Positions 25,691-35,016 of a stretch of DNA of 64,000 nt are shown here, in pieces. A program made the position numbers and the translations under genes. The notes under the pieces were generated by a model that was given only the letters and a program-made list of their open reading frames with translations, had not been told where the DNA came from and did not search any database. The number at the start of each line of letters is the position of its first letter. The stretch's first letter is position 1. This DNA comes from CAJWOS01 sp964502005 (GTDB taxonomy: Bacteria > Myxococcota_A > UBA796 > UBA2385), in NCBI GenBank assembly GCA_964502005.1, contig CAZCUX010000002.1, positions 62,001 through 126,000 of the forward strand. Direction: 5' to 3'.

Positions 25691-27646
25691 ATGCCTCTCG
25701 TCGCCGCTCGCTCGCCCCACCGCCTCGCTGCGCCGTTGGCCCAGATGCTTGTGGGTGCCTTGTCTGCGGCGTCGCTGCATCTGGCTGCCGTCGAGGCCAG
25801 CGACCCCTTGCCGCCAGGCTGGCGGGTCACCCAATCCGCGATTCCCGTCCCCCTCGTTCACGGCCCCACCCGGTCCCCTGCAACCTGGGCGCTGGCCCAA
25901 GGCGAGATGTGGTCGGCGCGCCCTGCCCTTGCCCCCGCCGGCGCCCGCAGCCTCAACGTCGACGCCGACCTTGGACCCTCCGGCCAGCTCACCGTCTGGT
26001 TGGCGCGTCGCCCGGACGCCGGACCCGGAAACGGCGACTTGTTGCTCCAACTTGACCGCCAGGAGGGTGGCTCCGCGAGGCTATTGGCGTGGGGTCACGA
26101 CGGGCCGCGCCCAATTGCGTGCGCGCCGCGCTTGTCCCTTCCGGCTACGGACCCCGTACACATCGAAACCAAGAGTGAAGAGGGCGTCGTCACCCTGTCC
26201 CTCAACGGCACCTCTTCGGTGTGCGCGGCCCTCATGGGCGACCAGCCGCCTGCTCTCGAAGCGGGTGCCCATCGTGTGCGTGTGTCCCACCTCGTACGCG
26301 ATGGGCGACCCACCCCAGCGCCCAGTCCCGGCCCGATGTTGCTTTGGGCCGTGCTCGGCGCGTTGTCGTCGCTGGTGGTCGGTCGTCTGGAAGCCGCGAC
26401 CGGCGCATCCCGCGCGACCACCTTCATCGGCGACACCTTGCAACTCGCGGGCGCGCTCTTGGCCGCCCAGCTGCTCACACATGGGCTCGGTAGCCCCGCA
26501 TGGGTAGTCGGCACGGTGCTGTGGACGGGCCTGTTGCGGGTCACCATTCATGTCGGGCGCGCCCTTCGCCCTGTACCGGGCCCGGATTGGGAGATGACGC
26601 CCATGGTCGCCGCCGCGGTGCCGCTGTTGGGCTTGCTGGCATTGTCCACCGCATCGATGCCCTTGCCCCCGTGGGGACTCTTGGGCGCGGGGGCCTTGGC
26701 GGTGACCCTCGCGTGCTGGAGCGCATTGCACCGCCGCTCCCGACCGCGGCGCGCTATCACGCTCGTCCTTGGCGTTGTGTCCGCGTCCACTTTCTTGGCC
26801 CGCTTGGTCGGTGGAAGCGACCTTCACAGCCTGGTTGGCGGCGCCCTCGCAGGACTGGGGAGCGTCCTCTTCGCCGCTTCCGTTACCCGCGCCAATCGGC
26901 ACCGGGCAGCGCGGTTTATCGGCGCAGTTGCAGCGTTGGTCATCGTTATCATCAGTGGCGAGCTGTCGATTCCTATTCCCGACGGACCCGATGGCTACGT
27001 CGCCGTTGGTCAAGCGCCGATTCCGCCGCTTCCGCCCGCCCGTCCGGGAGAGGTGCTGGTCGTTGGCGGCCACTCGCAGCATCGCGGCGACCGCTTCCAA
27101 CCGCTCGTTCAGCAACGCATTCAAGAAGCATTTGGCACACGCGCACATCCTGTCGGCGATACCAACTGGACGCCCGAAGACGTGCTGCATTCGCTGCAAT
27201 CGGGTGGGCAAGCTCCTCGGGGAACCACCCTGTTGCTGCTGCAACAAAGCTCCCCCGCGCCCACGGGCCCCCTCGACCCCCGTCATGCCGTGTTGCCGGG
27301 CCTCCAGCGGCAGTGGCGGGCGTGGACCTCCCGCGTGACCCCACTTCACGCGGCGGACCAACTTCGCGTCCTGGGCCAGATTGCTGACGCATTTGCACAG
27401 AGCAGCGGGCGCCTCGTACTGGTCACGCCCCCCATTCGACGCGACCCCGCGTTCTCCGAGACATTGCGGATGGTCTCTGCGGCCGCAGCCCAAGACCACC
27501 CCACGCTCATTCACGTCGACCTTGCCCGCGCGGCCTACCAAGCGCCCGATGGCGGTTGGACGGACGAGCATGGCCTTTTGACCGTCCATAGCTGGCGCGC
27601 TGTCGCATTGGCTGTCCAATCTTCTCCCCTGCCTGCGGAACCCTGA
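25691..27646 (+). CDS. Polytopic membrane protein with SGNH-hydrolase-like C-terminal domain
   Basis: The protein has 651 residues in three parts: an N-terminal signal-like helix plus a beta-rich exported domain (to about residue 215), eight or so membrane helices (about 215-425), and a C-terminal SGNH-like domain. In the last part VLVVGGHSQHRGD corresponds to the GDS block, with His in place of Asp but the Ser kept, and TDEHGLLTVHSWRAVALAV corresponds to the DxxH block. Such proteins modify cell-envelope polymers, as in O-acetylation systems. The changed GDS block leaves activity uncertain. It overlaps no neighbour but is followed two bases later by the DTW-domain gene, so the two are probably co-transcribed. 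Confidence 0.7.
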   Translation: MPLVAARSPHRLAAPLAQMLVGALSAASLHLAAVEASDPLPPGWRVTQSAIPVPLVHGPTRSPATWALAQGEMWSARPALAPAGARSLNVDADLGPSGQLTVWLARRPDAGPGNGDLLLQLDRQEGGSARLLAWGHDGPRPIACAPRLSLPATDPVHIETKSEEGVVTLSLNGTSSVCAALMGDQPPALEAGAHRVRVSHLVRDGRPTPAPSPGPMLLWAVLGALSSLVVGRLEAATGASRATTFIGDTLQLAGALLAAQLLTHGLGSPAWVVGTVLWTGLLRVTIHVGRALRPVPGPDWEMTPMVAAAVPLLGLLALSTASMPLPPWGLLGAGALAVTLACWSALHRRSRPRRAITLVLGVVSASTFLARLVGGSDLHSLVGGALAGLGSVLFAASVTRANRHRAARFIGAVAALVIVIISGELSIPIPDGPDGYVAVGQAPIPPLPPARPGEVLVVGGHSQHRGDRFQPLVQQRIQEAFGTRAHPVGDTNWTPEDVLHSLQSGGQAPRGTTLLLLQQSSPAPTGPLDPRHAVLPGLQRQWRAWTSRVTPLHAADQLRVLGQIADAFAQSSGRLVLVTPPIRRDPAFSETLRMVSAAAAQDHPTLIHVDLARAAYQAPDGGWTDEHGLLTVHSWRAVALAVQSSPLPAEP

Positions 27647-27648
27647 CG

Positions 27649-28245
27649 ATGCCCCGGTTTGCTACAGCAGTCGCCCGATGCCCCCGCTGCAAGCTCCAGC
27701 CCGCACGTTGTATTTGTGCGGACCTCCCTCGGCTCACCTCCCCCGTCTCCGTCGTGGTGGTGCAACATTGGAAGGAAGCGCGTAAACCCACCAGTACCGG
27801 GCATTTACTCGGCTCCGTCCTCACCAACTGTCGCATCGAGCGGTACGGAGACCAAGACTATGCCTTCGATGCCACAGCCGTCGAAGGCCCCGATACCTAC
27901 CTTGTCTTCCCTCCCCGCGACCCCCCCGATGCGCTGCCTACCCATGCGCCCCAGAAGATTGTGCTCTTGGATGGGACTTGGAGCCAAGCGAGCCGCATGG
28001 CGAACCGCGTACCCGGCGTCGTTGGGTTGCCTCGCTTGTCCTTTGCCGACGAAGCGCGCCCATGTGTGCGCCTGCGGGTGCCGCACCTCCCCGAAGCGCG
28101 TTCGACCATTGAGGCGGCGGCATCTGCGTTTCGATGGCTGGGAGACCCCGAGACGGCGGCAGCGCTCGAGTCCATTCACGACCTCTACGTGCGACACACA
28201 ATGGCCCAGCGGGGAATGCCGTTGCTGCCCATCATTGGCGACTAA
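27649..28245 (+). CDS. tapT: DTW-domain tRNA aminocarboxypropyltransferase
   Basis: The protein has 198 residues with DTW-family features: an N-terminal Cys cluster (RCPRCKLQ then CICADLP) and the signature LLDGTWSQASRM, where Asp, Thr and Trp give the family its name. Characterised members (TapT/YfiP, DTWD1/2) transfer the aminocarboxypropyl group of S-adenosylmethionine to uridine in tRNA (acp3U). It is a little shorter than many members but otherwise intact. It starts two bases after the membrane protein gene and its 3' end overlaps the convergent PDZ protein gene by 14 bases. Confidence 0.85.
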   Translation: MPRFATAVARCPRCKLQPARCICADLPRLTSPVSVVVVQHWKEARKPTSTGHLLGSVLTNCRIERYGDQDYAFDATAVEGPDTYLVFPPRDPPDALPTHAPQKIVLLDGTWSQASRMANRVPGVVGLPRLSFADEARPCVRLRVPHLPEARSTIEAAASAFRWLGDPETAAALESIHDLYVRHTMAQRGMPLLPIIGD

Positions 28246-29170
28246 CGACGCCCGGCGCCGGTGCGCCTGCAATCTCCATCACCCGCTGCACCCACTCTTG
28301 TACGGCTGGGTCGTCCAAGTCGACGCCGGAGCCATCGTCGAGGGCCATCAACGCCTCGCGAATCGCGGCGAGCTCGCGCCGCTCTTCATCGGTCAAGCTC
28401 GCGAGAGAGACGGGGTGCGGGTGTTCGACATCACCCGGCGGAAGCCATGCGCGCTCCAACAGAAGACGCTGGGACACGCCTTCGCGCGGCCTCCAGATGT
28501 CCACCGCGACGGTCGAACCCACCGGGCCTGTGGTCGCCGTCGAAAAGACACGCGGACTCCACTCTGCTGTTGACAGGCCGTCTACCGCTCGAATGACAGT
28601 ACCTACCGTGATTCCGGCATGCTGGGCCGGACTGTCCTCGCGCACGCCGGTGACCACCACACCACGCTCATCGGCGCGGACCGCGACGCCGATGCCCCCT
28701 TGGTGGGCTGCCGGCAGCACAAACGACACTTCGGTGCGTTGGCCGGGATCCAAAAAGACCGCGGCGTCCGGGGACCGGACCTCAATCAAACCGTCCTCAC
28801 GCACCGCAACCACCGTACATTGGCGCGCATGGACCAACCGACTCCACTGCCCGTCGGCATCGGTACGGCCACTCCACCCACAATCTTCCGACTCCACCCG
28901 CGCATGGGCCACCGGGTTGCCGAGCGTGTCGACCACCCACCCTGAAAACTCCGCGGGCAACCAGCCCGGCGACGGCTGCGGATGGGTCGTGCGCGTCGGC
29001 AAAACGCGGCGCTCGGGGTCAGGACGGGGTGCAGCGGTTCCTTGCAAGGGAGACACCGCGCGCTCCGGCGCCGCATCCGGCCCCGCACAGCCCAGGCGTG
29101 ACAAGACCGAAACGGTGGCCAGCACCGCAAAAACGCCTAGGGTCACCCATAGCCAGCGAACGGGCCGCAT
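28232..29170 (-). CDS. Membrane-anchored protein with Ig-like and PDZ domains
   Basis: The protein has 312 residues from an ATG with GGAG five bases upstream. An N-terminal hydrophobic segment (WLWVTLGVFAVLATVSVLS) serves as signal or anchor. Next are a carboxypeptidase-regulatory-like beta-sandwich (FSGWVVDTLGNPVAHARV) and a PDZ domain (VVVTGVREDSPAQHAGITVG, then VIRAVDGL), followed by an acidic helical tail. A sorting or scaffolding role in the periplasm is likely; no protease catalytic triad is seen. It is convergent with the tapT gene, overlapping it by 14 bases. Confidence 0.78.
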   Translation of the reverse strand: MRPVRWLWVTLGVFAVLATVSVLSRLGCAGPDAAPERAVSPLQGTAAPRPDPERRVLPTRTTHPQPSPGWLPAEFSGWVVDTLGNPVAHARVESEDCGWSGRTDADGQWSRLVHARQCTVVAVREDGLIEVRSPDAAVFLDPGQRTEVSFVLPAAHQGGIGVAVRADERGVVVTGVREDSPAQHAGITVGTVIRAVDGLSTAEWSPRVFSTATTGPVGSTVAVDIWRPREGVSQRLLLERAWLPPGDVEHPHPVSLASLTDEERRELAAIREALMALDDGSGVDLDDPAVQEWVQRVMEIAGAPAPGVVSRQ

Positions 29171-29490
29171 TTGTGCTCCAACACCTTGCGTAGCACGCTT
29201 TTTCCAACGGCGCATGGTGCACACCGCGCCACATCTGGGCACATGCCAGCGCTTCCATCGCGCACCACCTCCCAGCCAAATGTCGCACCGACGAAACATA
29301 GGTTGGAGCGTCATTGTCGAGAACCGATTTCACACGCATTGCAAAGTCAGTCCATGCTTCCTTGGGTCCGGCGTACATTGGGTGCGCGCGGTCGGTCGTC
29401 CTGCCAGCGCCTTCTTCTCCGTCCACAAAAACGGCTACAGAAGGGCCTTTCGGACGTTTCCCCTGGCCCGTGCAGGCGTGAGGCTTCGCT
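29171..29490. other. Divergent intergenic region, no gene found
   Basis: This 320-base interval separates the divergent PDZ-protein and aminotransferase genes and should hold their promoters. A minus-strand frame through it (about 29019-29552) is partly protein-like, but it runs into the membrane segment of the PDZ gene in another frame and has no supported start. I see no RNA gene or strong hairpin. Confidence 0.45.
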
Positions 29491-30663
29491 ATGGTGTCCC
29501 CCGGATTTGCGCGGTCTTCGTTTGTGTTGGACCCCGCGTGGACCTTTCTCAATCACGGCAGCTTCGGCGCGATGCCCGGCCCGATTCGGGAAGCGTGGGC
29601 CCGATGGCGCGACACCATTGAATCGCAGCCCGTCGCGTTCTTGGGACGAATGTGGTGGGACGCCGTCGCGAATGCCCGTTCCGAGGCCGCTACGTTTTTG
29701 GGCGCGCGCCCCTCCGACGTCGTATTCGTGCAAAACGCGACGAGCGGCGTGCAAGCGGTCGTAAATTCCATTCGTCTTGCGCCCGGCGACGAACTCCTCA
29801 CGACCTCGCACCGCTATGATGCCGTCCGAAAGATTTTAGAACGCCACGCCCACCATCATGGCGCAGCCGTCGTGGAGCTTCCGCTCGGCACCGAAGATGG
29901 GAGCAACAACGTCGGCGCGGCGTTGGTGAAGCAGCTCGCAAACGCCATCACCTCCCGCACCCGCTTGGTGGTGGTCGACGCGATTACGTCTCCTTCCGCC
30001 CTCGTTTTGCCGGTCGAAGAAGTCGTCGCAATCGCCCGTAGCGCGGGCGTTCCGGTCCTGGTCGACGGAGCGCACGCGCCCGGACACCTCGACGTCAACC
30101 TGCAAGAACTGGGCGCAGATTATTGGGTCGGCAACCTCCACAAATGGATTTGCGCACCACGCGGAACTGCGGTATTATTTGTCGACGAACAGCACCAAAA
30201 CGATGTCTCCCCTGTCGTTACATCTCACGGATATGGCATGGGGTTTCAGTTGGCCTTTGACTGGCCCGGAACCTTCGACGCCTCCGCTTGGCTGACCACG
30301 CCCGCCGCATTGGCCTTGCACGACGCGTGGGGCGGTCCCGATTTGCGGGCCTCCAACCTCGCCCTCGCCCGCCATTATCGCGCGCGCCTCTTTCAGACGC
30401 TTGGGCTCCCCCTTCCTGCGACGCCGCCCGCGAGCTGGGATTGCGCGATGGTGACCGTTCCCCTCGGACGCGCGCCCGGGCAGCACCAAGCCGTACAAGC
30501 ATGGTTGGCGGACCAGCGAATCGAAGCGCCCATCATTCCGCACGACGGACAGCTCTTCGTGCGGGTCAGCGCATTCGCGCCCTTCAACACGGAAGACGAC
30601 ATCGAGCATCTGTGTGCGCGCTTGCCCGAACTCTTGCGCACATTCGCGCCCGTCGATGAATAA
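29491..30663 (+). CDS. PLP-dependent class V aminotransferase
   Basis: The protein has 390 residues with the class V fold (cysteine desulfurase/isopenicillin-N-epimerase relatives). FLNHGSFGAMP at the N-terminus is typical of the epimerase-like branch. The cofactor site is visible as FVQNATSGVQAVVN, the Asp in LVDGAHAPGHLDVN and the Schiff-base Lys in NLHKWICAPRG. The substrate is not predictable; many such genes are annotated as isopenicillin N epimerases without evidence for that reaction. It has no partner gene. It is convergent with the exported small protein, with a hairpin between them. Confidence 0.88.
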   Translation: MVSPGFARSSFVLDPAWTFLNHGSFGAMPGPIREAWARWRDTIESQPVAFLGRMWWDAVANARSEAATFLGARPSDVVFVQNATSGVQAVVNSIRLAPGDELLTTSHRYDAVRKILERHAHHHGAAVVELPLGTEDGSNNVGAALVKQLANAITSRTRLVVVDAITSPSALVLPVEEVVAIARSAGVPVLVDGAHAPGHLDVNLQELGADYWVGNLHKWICAPRGTAVLFVDEQHQNDVSPVVTSHGYGMGFQLAFDWPGTFDASAWLTTPAALALHDAWGGPDLRASNLALARHYRARLFQTLGLPLPATPPASWDCAMVTVPLGRAPGQHQAVQAWLADQRIEAPIIPHDGQLFVRVSAFAPFNTEDDIEHLCARLPELLRTFAPVDE

Positions 30664-30666
30664 CCA

Positions 30667-30709
30667 CAACACCCGCCCCTTCGGACGCGGAAGGCGTCAA
30701 GGGGTGTTG
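30667..30709. terminator. Hairpin between convergent genes, possible terminator
   Basis: CAACACCC at 30667-30674 pairs perfectly with GGGTGTTG at 30702-30709, with a smaller inner stem (CCTTC/GAAGG). It straddles the end of the exported-protein gene. There is no immediate T-tract on the plus strand, so a terminator function is plausible rather than sure. Confidence 0.4.
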
Positions 30710-31095
30710 GGCTTGGGTGGTTTCTTTTTCATCCAAATCCGCGGCGCGCCGCGCTCAAAGCGCGGTCGAATGTCGGGGAGGCTTTGTACGTCCATATCAA
30801 AGCGGTAGGTCACGCCGTGTCCATCGGGCTGCACCACCCTTAGTACAACCACCAGCGGCCCCGTGCGGTCGGTCCACGCATCCACTTCAACGGCGTCCCC
30901 CCGGCGTGCCGGGCCGAGGTCGATGGCGTCGCCCCCGGTCACCTGGACCTCCGCCGCAACCCAATCGTGGGACGGCTCTAGCACCAACGCGAGGTCGCCA
31001 TTAGAGGCACGGGAGCCAAACGCGCGCGGCGGGTTCGCCCACGCCGCCGCGGGCCAGGCCACACTTGCGAACGCAATCCACCATGCGCGGGTCAT
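30697..31095 (-). CDS. Small exported protein of unknown function
   Basis: The protein has 132 residues from an ATG with GGAGG four bases upstream. It has a signal peptide (TRAWWIAFASVAWPAAAWA, cleavage probable after AWA) and a beta-rich mature domain with alternating hydrophobic residues, such as TGPLVVVLRVVQPDG and VTYRFDMDVQSLPD, ending in a Lys/Pro-rich tail. I do not recognise a family. It is preceded on the same strand, 97 bases away, by the HAD phosphatase gene. Confidence 0.65.
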   Translation of the reverse strand: MTRAWWIAFASVAWPAAAWANPPRAFGSRASNGDLALVLEPSHDWVAAEVQVTGGDAIDLGPARRGDAVEVDAWTDRTGPLVVVLRVVQPDGHGVTYRFDMDVQSLPDIRPRFERGAPRIWMKKKPPKPNTP

Positions 31096-31192
31096 TTGTC
31101 CTCCAAAGGTGCATCGTATCGTCTGGCTTGCGCCCCTGCGAGGGCCGACATTGGCTTCGTCGGTCCATGTGCGTCGGGGCCGCCATTCGTTT

Positions 31193-32152
31193 TCATGGAG
31201 ACCAGTCTTTTCGGTCCCAGGTGGCCAACAACGCCGCATAATCGGGCAACACATCGGGCGGCCCCCGACGGCGCGCGAGCGATGGCGCCGGGCAGCCCTG
31301 GAGCGCGCGCAGCACCGCACCACGCCAAGCCACAGGAAGGGGTACCTCCGCGACCTCATCGGCGGTCACGCATCCGCGCCGGTAGACGTCTTGGGTTTGG
31401 GCGGCCAAGGCCCACGCCGCATCGTCGCGTTCCCCGAACACGGCCTGGGCGACATCCGCAGCATGGGCCGGTCGGAGGTCACCATCGGCCAGCAACACAA
31501 GCGCCGCTTGCCACCACGACACGACGGGCACCACTCGCGTTCCCAGGCAGCGAAAGTGCTGGGTCGGGCGGCGGCGTTCGAGACGAATAAAAATGCGCTC
31601 GGAAAGCGCGGCCGTTGGCACCGTCGCAAGCGCAGCGACCGCCGCATCGACGTCGTCGCCGTACGCTCCTGCAGCGTGCATGACGCGCGCCACTTGGGAC
31701 GCAGAAAGACGACCATTTACGGCATCTGCATACGCACAATAGACCAGTGCATCTACCTCTGCGTCGTCGCCAAACAAGGTTTCCCGACTCCCCGGCTCTT
31801 CGCCTTGCCGGTCACGCAGCAGTTGCGGCAATTTATAGCCAAACTGCCCTTTGATAGCGCGCACCCGTCCCCGGCGAAGATTGCCGAGGTTGTCCTTGAG
31901 GGTGAGACGGTCGAAACGAACGCCGTCCAGGCGCAGCTTTTCCTCCAACACCTCACGCATTTGCGTCGGCGAACCGGACACAAAAAAGATGCGCGCGCCA
32001 TCGTCCTCCGACATGGCCCGAAGCAAGACCGGGGCACCGGGGACGGCTTGTTTCGCGCTCGCCGGCTCCGTGGCACTTCGAACCAAGCCTTTGAACGAGT
32101 CAAAGTCGGTCTGCAAGTACGTTTTGTCCAAGTCCCAGCGATAGATACGCAT
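31193..32152 (-). CDS. HAD-superfamily phosphatase-like protein
   Basis: The protein has 319 residues from an ATG with GGAGG five bases upstream. HAD motifs are in order: DLDKTYL (motif I, nucleophile Asp and acid/base Asp near residues 7-9), FVSGSP (motif II Ser), a Lys in TLKDN, and FGDDAEVDA (motif IV acidic pair). The arrangement recalls the App1/lipin-like DUF2183 phosphatases. The C-terminal 130 residues are extra helical sequence of unknown role. It has no signal peptide, so it should be cytoplasmic. It is divergent from the large kinase gene, 77 bases away. Confidence 0.75.
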   Translation of the reverse strand: MRIYRWDLDKTYLQTDFDSFKGLVRSATEPASAKQAVPGAPVLLRAMSEDDGARIFFVSGSPTQMREVLEEKLRLDGVRFDRLTLKDNLGNLRRGRVRAIKGQFGYKLPQLLRDRQGEEPGSRETLFGDDAEVDALVYCAYADAVNGRLSASQVARVMHAAGAYGDDVDAAVAALATVPTAALSERIFIRLERRRPTQHFRCLGTRVVPVVSWWQAALVLLADGDLRPAHAADVAQAVFGERDDAAWALAAQTQDVYRRGCVTADEVAEVPLPVAWRGAVLRALQGCPAPSLARRRGPPDVLPDYAALLATWDRKDWSP

Positions 32153-32229
32153 CGTTGCCTCCATCGTCCTGGGCACGGAACCAGATTCCGACCCCACAGC
32201 GCCCGGCCAAAATTGAGTATCATGTCATC

Positions 32230-34935
32230 ATGTCCAGTCGCTTCCCTCTTCCCCATTCTTCGGTTTCTGCGCCAGACGTAGATGAATCGTTAGAGCGGCG
32301 TGTCTTTCAAGACCCCACCGCCTCTGCGGGAACCCCCAACCTTGCCACGAGCCAGCCCCAGAGCCAATCGGGCGCCGACTTGAGCAGCGGATTCTCCGCC
32401 GAAGCGTACACCAACACCCGAAAAGTGCGGACACGAACCGCCTACCGCGCGCGAAGTCGCGCCAGTCGGCCGGTCTCGGATCGGTACCGCGTGCTCGACG
32501 AAATTGGAAAAGGAGGGGCAGGAATCGTCTACCGTGCCCTCGATCGGAGCCTAAACCGAGAGCTCGCACTCAAAACCTTGCGCGACGAGCTCGCAGACGA
32601 CCGCGGAATGCTCGACCGCTTCGTTCAAGAAGCGCAGGTCGTCGCGCAGTTGGCCCACCCTGCCATCATCCCGATTCATGACTTGGGCCAGCTTCCCGAC
32701 GGTCGCTGGTACCTCACGATGATGGAAGTGCGGGGCCTCACCTTTCGCGAGTTGATTTCCCAGCTTCACAAAGCGCGCAACGGCGGCGGTTTTGTACCCA
32801 CAGAAGATGGCTGGACCCTCCGTCGTTGTATCGAGGCATTCCGCACCGTCGCCGAGGCGGTCGCGTTTGCGCACCAAAAAGGCGTCATTCACCGCGACTT
32901 GAAGCCCGACAACATCATGGTCGGGGACTACGGCGAAGTGCACGTGCTCGACTGGGGCTTGGCGCTCGTGCAGTCCGATGGCGAAACCAGCGGCCACGAC
33001 TTCGACTCCCTTGAAACGGGCCAATGGGAGGTGGAGCGCAACAGCACGCGCCACGGCGTCGTCGTGGGCACACCCGCCTACATGCCGCCCGAGCAAGCCC
33101 GCGCAGACCGCAGCAAGATGGGTCCGTGGTCCGACGTATGGGCCTTGGGCGCTATCTTGTACGCGTTGTTGTACGGTCGGGCGCCCTACCGCGGCAAGCC
33201 CAACGAAGTGCTGGAGTTGGTGCAGCAACGTCCCCCCAAGCCGCCCCGCACCCCCGTCGTTCCCGAGCCCCTCATCGATGTTTGGCGAAACTGTATGCAG
33301 ATGGAGCCAAACGATCGCTACCCCGATGCACGCGCGGTCGCACAGGCCGTTGGGCGCTGGCTCGAAGGCTCATTGGCGCGGGAGAAGGCCCTTGAGCTGG
33401 TCGAAGAAGCGCGGTCGCTGGTCGCCCTGCACCGCGACGCAAAAGAACGGGCCGACCGTGCGCGGGAAAAAGCGCGCGCTGCGCTCGCGAGCTTGCGTCC
33501 GTCCGCCGACCTCGCCACCAAAGAAACCGCATGGGGTTTGGAAGACGCCGCACAGGTACACCAAGAAGAAGTCAACGGGCTTATTCTCGACATTTCCACA
33601 CGCTGTCGTCTCGCGATGGCCCAGGTCCCCGACCTCCCCGAAGCGCGCGCTATCTTGTCCGATTTGTACCGTGGTCGGGCCGAAGACGCGGAGACAGACG
33701 GCGACCTCACCGCCGCACGGGAGTACCGCGCGCTGCTGGCCACCTACGACGATGGGCGCCACGCCGACTATCTCGATGCCGAAGCCGAACTCACCGTTCA
33801 TACCCTCCCAACGGGAGCACGGGTACGCGTTCGACCTTACTCCGCTCGGTCTCGCCGCTTGCAGTTCGACGAGCCCATCGACCTCGGAACCACTCCCGTC
33901 GACGCGCGCCGCTTGCCGACCGGGAGCTATTTGCTCGAAGCAGCCGTCGGCGGCCACAACATCGTGCGCTACCCGGTCGTTCTCGAGCGGGGCCGAGGAT
34001 GGAGCCCGATTCCACCCGGCGAAGAGCACGTCGCACCGGTCCATTTGCCCCCCCGCGGCGGCCTATATGCATTCGAACGCTATATCCCCGCGGGCTGGTT
34101 CATTTCGGGCGGCGACGCGATGGCTCCCGGCTCCTTGCCGCGCCAGCGTCTCTGGGTGGACGACTTCGCTATCTCCAATCGTCCGGTTTCCCACGCCGAC
34201 TATGTCACCTACCTCAACGACCTCGTGAAGTCTGGCGCGTCAGAACAAGCCGAAACCCGCATCCCTCGCCTGCCCGCCCAAGGCCAAAAGGCCAACGCCG
34301 TGCAGTTGTATGTATGGGATGCCGAACACAAACGCTGGGCAATCCCGCACAAAGCCATGGGCCTCGCCCTCGACCCCCACGCGCCGGTGGTCGGTGTGTC
34401 TTGGTACGACGCCGTCGCGTATTGTTTGTGGCTCAGCGCCCGGTCCCGCCGCCCATTTCGGCTCCCCGGCGAACTCGAGTGGGAAAAAGCAGCACGCGGC
34501 GTCGATGCGCGCGCCTTTCCCTGGGGCAACCACCCCGACCCCGCATTTCATTGTATGCAAGACTCCCACCTCGCGAATCCGGGCCCCCCGCCCTACACCG
34601 CCTTCCCGGTGGATGAGAGCCCGTATGGTGTCGCCGGCTTGGGCGGCGGCGTTCAAGACTGGTGCGCCGACCCCTGGCGTCCCCAAGGCCCGTCACGCCG
34701 CGGAAGCCGCGCCGTAACGCCGTCCCCTCACGGTGCTATCGACTCCATGCCGAGAGCCGGCGCGCCCCGTCAAGTCGTGCGCGGAGGCGCCTGGAACTTG
34801 GACGAGCGGGCCTGCCGCGCTGCTGCACGGTCTGCAATGGCCGCGACGCGTACCGCCAACAACATCGGCTTCCGCGTGTGCCGCAGCTTGACAGCCCAAG
34901 ACCTCTTGGCGGACATCGAGCCCACGCCCGAGTGA
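32230..34935 (+). CDS. Ser/Thr protein kinase fused to formylglycine-enzyme-like domain
   Basis: The protein has 901 residues. After a disordered N-terminus comes a Hanks-type kinase: Gly loop IGKGGAGIVYRA (about 92-103), Lys 115 in ALKTL, HRDLKPDN (221-228) and DWG at 241-243 where most kinases have DFG. The catalytic residues are kept, so activity is likely. There follow a long coiled coil (about 390-500), a PEGA-like beta domain and an FGE/SUMF1-like domain (VGVSWYDAVAYCLWLS, RLPGELEWEKAARG, GGVQDWCADPW and VVRGGAWN). No membrane helix is obvious. Kinases with FGE-like sensor or binding domains are known from myxobacteria and planctomycetes; the ligand here is unknown. Confidence 0.85.
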   Translation: MSSRFPLPHSSVSAPDVDESLERRVFQDPTASAGTPNLATSQPQSQSGADLSSGFSAEAYTNTRKVRTRTAYRARSRASRPVSDRYRVLDEIGKGGAGIVYRALDRSLNRELALKTLRDELADDRGMLDRFVQEAQVVAQLAHPAIIPIHDLGQLPDGRWYLTMMEVRGLTFRELISQLHKARNGGGFVPTEDGWTLRRCIEAFRTVAEAVAFAHQKGVIHRDLKPDNIMVGDYGEVHVLDWGLALVQSDGETSGHDFDSLETGQWEVERNSTRHGVVVGTPAYMPPEQARADRSKMGPWSDVWALGAILYALLYGRAPYRGKPNEVLELVQQRPPKPPRTPVVPEPLIDVWRNCMQMEPNDRYPDARAVAQAVGRWLEGSLAREKALELVEEARSLVALHRDAKERADRAREKARAALASLRPSADLATKETAWGLEDAAQVHQEEVNGLILDISTRCRLAMAQVPDLPEARAILSDLYRGRAEDAETDGDLTAAREYRALLATYDDGRHADYLDAEAELTVHTLPTGARVRVRPYSARSRRLQFDEPIDLGTTPVDARRLPTGSYLLEAAVGGHNIVRYPVVLERGRGWSPIPPGEEHVAPVHLPPRGGLYAFERYIPAGWFISGGDAMAPGSLPRQRLWVDDFAISNRPVSHADYVTYLNDLVKSGASEQAETRIPRLPAQGQKANAVQLYVWDAEHKRWAIPHKAMGLALDPHAPVVGVSWYDAVAYCLWLSARSRRPFRLPGELEWEKAARGVDARAFPWGNHPDPAFHCMQDSHLANPGPPPYTAFPVDESPYGVAGLGGGVQDWCADPWRPQGPSRRGSRAVTPSPHGAIDSMPRAGAPRQVVRGGAWNLDERACRAAARSAMAATRTANNIGFRVCRSLTAQDLLADIEPTPE

Positions 34936-35016
34936 AGCCCCGGTTCTGCTGCTTGTCCCCCCGCGAGCGCCCCCGGACGGGAGGAGCGCGCCCGTTTGGG
35001 CGGCAATCCCGCGCAA

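Noticed and set aside
29019..29552. Minus-strand frame partly protein-like upstream of the PDZ gene
   Set aside because: It overlaps the well-supported membrane segment of the PDZ protein in another frame, has no ribosome site, and its downstream part is clearly shadow sequence.
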